A program made the translations under genes and the position numbers. This document shows positions 62,197 through 64,000 of a stretch of 64,000 nt of DNA, piece by piece (position 1 is the stretch's first letter; every line of letters starts with the position of its first letter). The stretch lies in assembly GCA_035533015.1 (NCBI GenBank), contig DATLUQ010000046.1, positions 29,798-93,797 on the forward strand, in the 5' to 3' direction. Under the pieces are notes generated by a model, which made no database searches, was not told where the DNA came from, and saw only the letters and a list, made by a program, of their open reading frames with translations. Origin of the DNA: Gemmatimonadaceae bacterium (GTDB lineage Bacteria > Gemmatimonadota > Gemmatimonadetes > Gemmatimonadales > Gemmatimonadaceae).

Positions 62197-62300
62197 ACGC
62201 GGGTCCGGCGGCCGGTCGGCCTGGTCTGACTTTCATGGAATGGGGCCTGCTGACCCTATCCCGGCGGCCGGTACCGAAGATTCTGAGTCGTCGCCCGGCG

Positions 62301-62678
62301 TCAACAGGAATCGACGACCCGGATCTGGTCGGGGCCGTTAGGAACAACACACAGGAACTCGAACGGCGCCTCGACCACCTCGTAGCTGTGCGGCGCGCCG
62401 GCCGGGATGTACAGCGTGTAGTCGGGTCCCACGTCGTGCACGGTATCGCCGATGCGGATCCGGGCCCGGCCGCGCAGCACGTACTGCTCGTGCTCCACCT
62501 CGTTGGTGTGGAGCGGCATGCCCCCACCGGCGCCCATGATGAAGCGGCGCATCGCAAAATGGGGCGCCCCGCGGTCGGGACCCACGAGCACCTGCATCGC
62601 TGTAGCCGTGCCGGCTTTCACCGGATTGGCGGGCAGGGATGCGGCGGGGGCGACGAATGGTGTATTGTTGTCAACCAT
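62301..62678 (-). CDS. Cupin-domain protein
   Basis: A 125-residue single-domain cupin starting MVDNNTPFVAPAASLPANPV at 62678. Cupin motif 1 is MPLHTNEVEHEQYVLRGRAR, with the histidines and glutamate that bind a metal, and motif 2 is YIPAGAPHSYEVVE. It has no other domain. Such proteins can be dioxygenases, isomerases or sensors. It diverges from the octaheme cytochrome gene with 120 bases between starts. Confidence 0.88.
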   Translation of the reverse strand: MVDNNTPFVAPAASLPANPVKAGTATAMQVLVGPDRGAPHFAMRRFIMGAGGGMPLHTNEVEHEQYVLRGRARIRIGDTVHDVGPDYTLYIPAGAPHSYEVVEAPFEFLCVVPNGPDQIRVVDSC

Positions 62679-62798
62679 ACGTGGACACTGCATCGGCGAC
62701 GCACGTGTGGCAAGTAGGACCGGCCGTTCAGGTACCCCCCCATTACCCCGAGCCCGCCGTGCACCGCCTCGACAGTGGGCGGCGCGAGGAAGAGAACC

Positions 62799-64000
62799 AT
62801 GCGCACGTCCTTCCGATCGGTGTTCATCGCGATAGTGATCGGCACGGCGCTCATCGTTGCCGCCCTCATCGTGAACTCCCGGCGCCCTGCGGTCGAAGTG
62901 CTCCAGCCGTCGGCCCAGCTCGTGGAAGCGAGTGGCAAATGCGCGGAATGCCATACGCGTGAGACCTCCGGCATCGTGGTCGAGTACCGGCGCAGCCACC
63001 ACGCCCAGCAGGGGGTCACCTGCCTCGATTGCCACCGTCCGGTCAAGGGTCAGGGCACGATCGAGCACCGCGGATTCACCATCGCCGACACGGTGACGCC
63101 CGCCAATTGTGCGTCATGCCACGACGCGGAGTACAAGCAGTTCGAGCGCAGCCGCCACGCGGCCCCCGCCTGGGCCGCAGTGTACGGATCGGCGCCGTTC
63201 ACGGCGGAGCAGGTGGCGTACGCCGAGAAGTACCAGCCCGGCGCCGTCAAGCGGCCGCCCAACGCCCTCGTTCAGTCGGAGGGGCCCGCGGCGATCAGCG
63301 CCGGGTGCGCCACCTGTCACGCCGTCGGCCGTCCGCATGCCGACGGGTCGATCGGTTCGTGCACGGTCTGTCACGCGCGGCACTCGGCGTCGGTCGAACT
63401 CGCCCGCCTGCCCACTACGTGCGGGCAGTGCCACATGGGCCCCGACCATTCGCAACTCGAGATCTACAGCGAGTCGAAGCACGGGGTGCTGTTCGCCCTC
63501 AGGCGCAACCAGCTCAACCTGGACGCCAAGCCGAAACAGCTCACCACCGCCGACATGTCGGTGCCTACCTGCGCGACCTGCCACATGAGCGGGCTCGGCG
63601 GGATGAACGTGACGCACGACGTCACCGAACGGCTGTCGTGGTATCTGTTCGAGGCGGTGTCGCAGCCTCGCCCCGACTTCGCCCAGGCCCGCGCCCGGAT
63701 GCAAGAGGTGTGCGGCAACTGCCATGCCACGGGGCAGGTCAAGAGCTTCTACGCCCAGGGCGATTCGGTGGTCGCGGCGACCAATGCCAAGGTGGCGGCA
63801 TCCCTAGCGCTCATGGACAGCCTGAAGGCGGAGGGCCTGCTCACCGCGGCGCCCTTCGATCAGCCGATCGACTTCGTGGCGTTCGACCTCTGGCATTACT
63901 ACGGGCGCACCACCAAGCACGGGGCGTTCATGGGCGGAGCCGATTTCGCGCAGTGGCACGGCAACTACGAACTCCTGGCAAAGAGCGTCGAACTTCGCGC
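62799..64000 (+). CDS. Octaheme cytochrome c, hydroxylamine-oxidoreductase-like, 3'-truncated
   Basis: The frame from ATG 62799 (GAGGAAGAG ribosome binding site just upstream) is open to the end of the window, giving 400 residues. It starts MRTSFRSVFIAIVIGTALIV, a signal anchor, then contains eight CxxCH heme motifs: CAECH, CLDCH, CASCH, CATCH, CTVCH, CGQCH, CATCH and CGNCH. The number, spacing and the later LWHYYGRTTKHGAFMGGADF and QWHGNYELL segments match the octaheme HAO family, whose members oxidise hydroxylamine or reduce nitrite/hydroxylamine. The crosslinking tyrosine of true HAO is not identifiable; a reductive role is more likely in this group. The C terminus lies beyond the window. 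Confidence 0.85.
   Translation, partial: MRTSFRSVFIAIVIGTALIVAALIVNSRRPAVEVLQPSAQLVEASGKCAECHTRETSGIVVEYRRSHHAQQGVTCLDCHRPVKGQGTIEHRGFTIADTVTPANCASCHDAEYKQFERSRHAAPAWAAVYGSAPFTAEQVAYAEKYQPGAVKRPPNALVQSEGPAAISAGCATCHAVGRPHADGSIGSCTVCHARHSASVELARLPTTCGQCHMGPDHSQLEIYSESKHGVLFALRRNQLNLDAKPKQLTTADMSVPTCATCHMSGLGGMNVTHDVTERLSWYLFEAVSQPRPDFAQARARMQEVCGNCHATGQVKSFYAQGDSVVAATNAKVAASLALMDSLKAEGLLTAAPFDQPIDFVAFDLWHYYGRTTKHGAFMGGADFAQWHGNYELLAKSVELR

Larger units (their letters stand above)
61361..62300. other. Long non-coding region with array C and a possible IS end
   Basis: No gene is supported over 940 bases. Open frames here have no start/stop logic, low-complexity translation or lie within the repeat. 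Recognisable items are the IS605-like end near 61650 and repeat array C; the rest appears to be degraded DNA. Confidence 0.5.

Noticed and set aside
62011..62229. Open frame through array C as a coiled-coil protein
   Set aside because: Same reason: heptad-like look comes from the 20-23 base repeat; no ribosome binding site and frames switch between units.
1..64000. tRNA or rRNA genes
   Set aside because: I looked through the intergenic gaps for cloverleaf-like stems and conserved T-loop sequence and saw none; a covariance-model search would be decisive.

Overview
The window is high-GC bacterial chromosome, roughly two thirds G+C by eye, from a diderm organism: it carries LptF/LptG, MlaE/MlaD, a TonB-dependent receptor, outer-membrane barrel proteins and many signal peptides. 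A very large SprA-like outer-membrane protein, -10 elements of the TAnnTT(T/C)G type and the general gene content suggest a member of the FCB superphylum, most likely Gemmatimonadota. That placement is inference; there is no rRNA here to confirm it. No tRNA, rRNA, CRISPR array, prophage or intact insertion sequence was seen.

Layout. 1-9.5 kb: a PLP enzyme cut by the window edge, a small protein, pseudouridine-phosphate glycosidase, two TPR proteins, a double M16 peptidase, small membrane and cNMP-binding proteins, a CDP-alcohol phosphatidyltransferase. 9.7-14.2 kb: DsbA-like plus VKOR (disulfide formation), a two-subunit molybdenum hydroxylase (IorA/IorB type) and a broken GNAT gene. 14.2-19.8 kb: acetyl-CoA synthetase, then hemD, hemC, hemB and inorganic pyrophosphatase. 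20-26.5 kb (minus strand): a DUF1707 protein, an aquaporin, and a tightly overlapping biosynthetic-looking operon (DUF92, geranylgeranyl-reductase-like flavoprotein, flavin reductase, methyltransferase, SRPBCC protein, FabF-like ketosynthase). 26.6-29.5 kb: V4R-like protein, M24 peptidase, lipoprotein. 29.5-33.5 kb (minus): small membrane protein, ctaA, ctaB and an ABC exporter. 33.6-36.7 kb: a fused-permease ABC importer. 36.7-41.2 kb (minus): lptF-lptG-mlaE-mlaD. 41.4-50 kb: sprA-like gene facing a ZnuD-like TonB receptor. 50-53.8 kb: M28 and M13 peptidases and an HhH protein. 54-58.3 kb: pilB-pilT-pilC.

58.4-62.3 kb is different in character: coding density falls, and three arrays of an unusual 20-base repeat (core AATTACGANAGAGCGCGCAA) bracket an ECF sigma / putative anti-sigma / double-PDZ operon, a 57-residue membrane protein and a possible IS200/IS605-type end. 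This is the part of the window most likely to hold something undescribed. At the right edge a cupin gene diverges from an octaheme cytochrome c of the hydroxylamine-oxidoreductase type that runs off the window.

Many genes overlap by 1-4 bases (ATGA, GTGA, TGATG), so operon calls rest mostly on coupling. Heme is a recurring theme: hemBCD, the heme A genes ctaA/ctaB, and the octaheme cytochrome.
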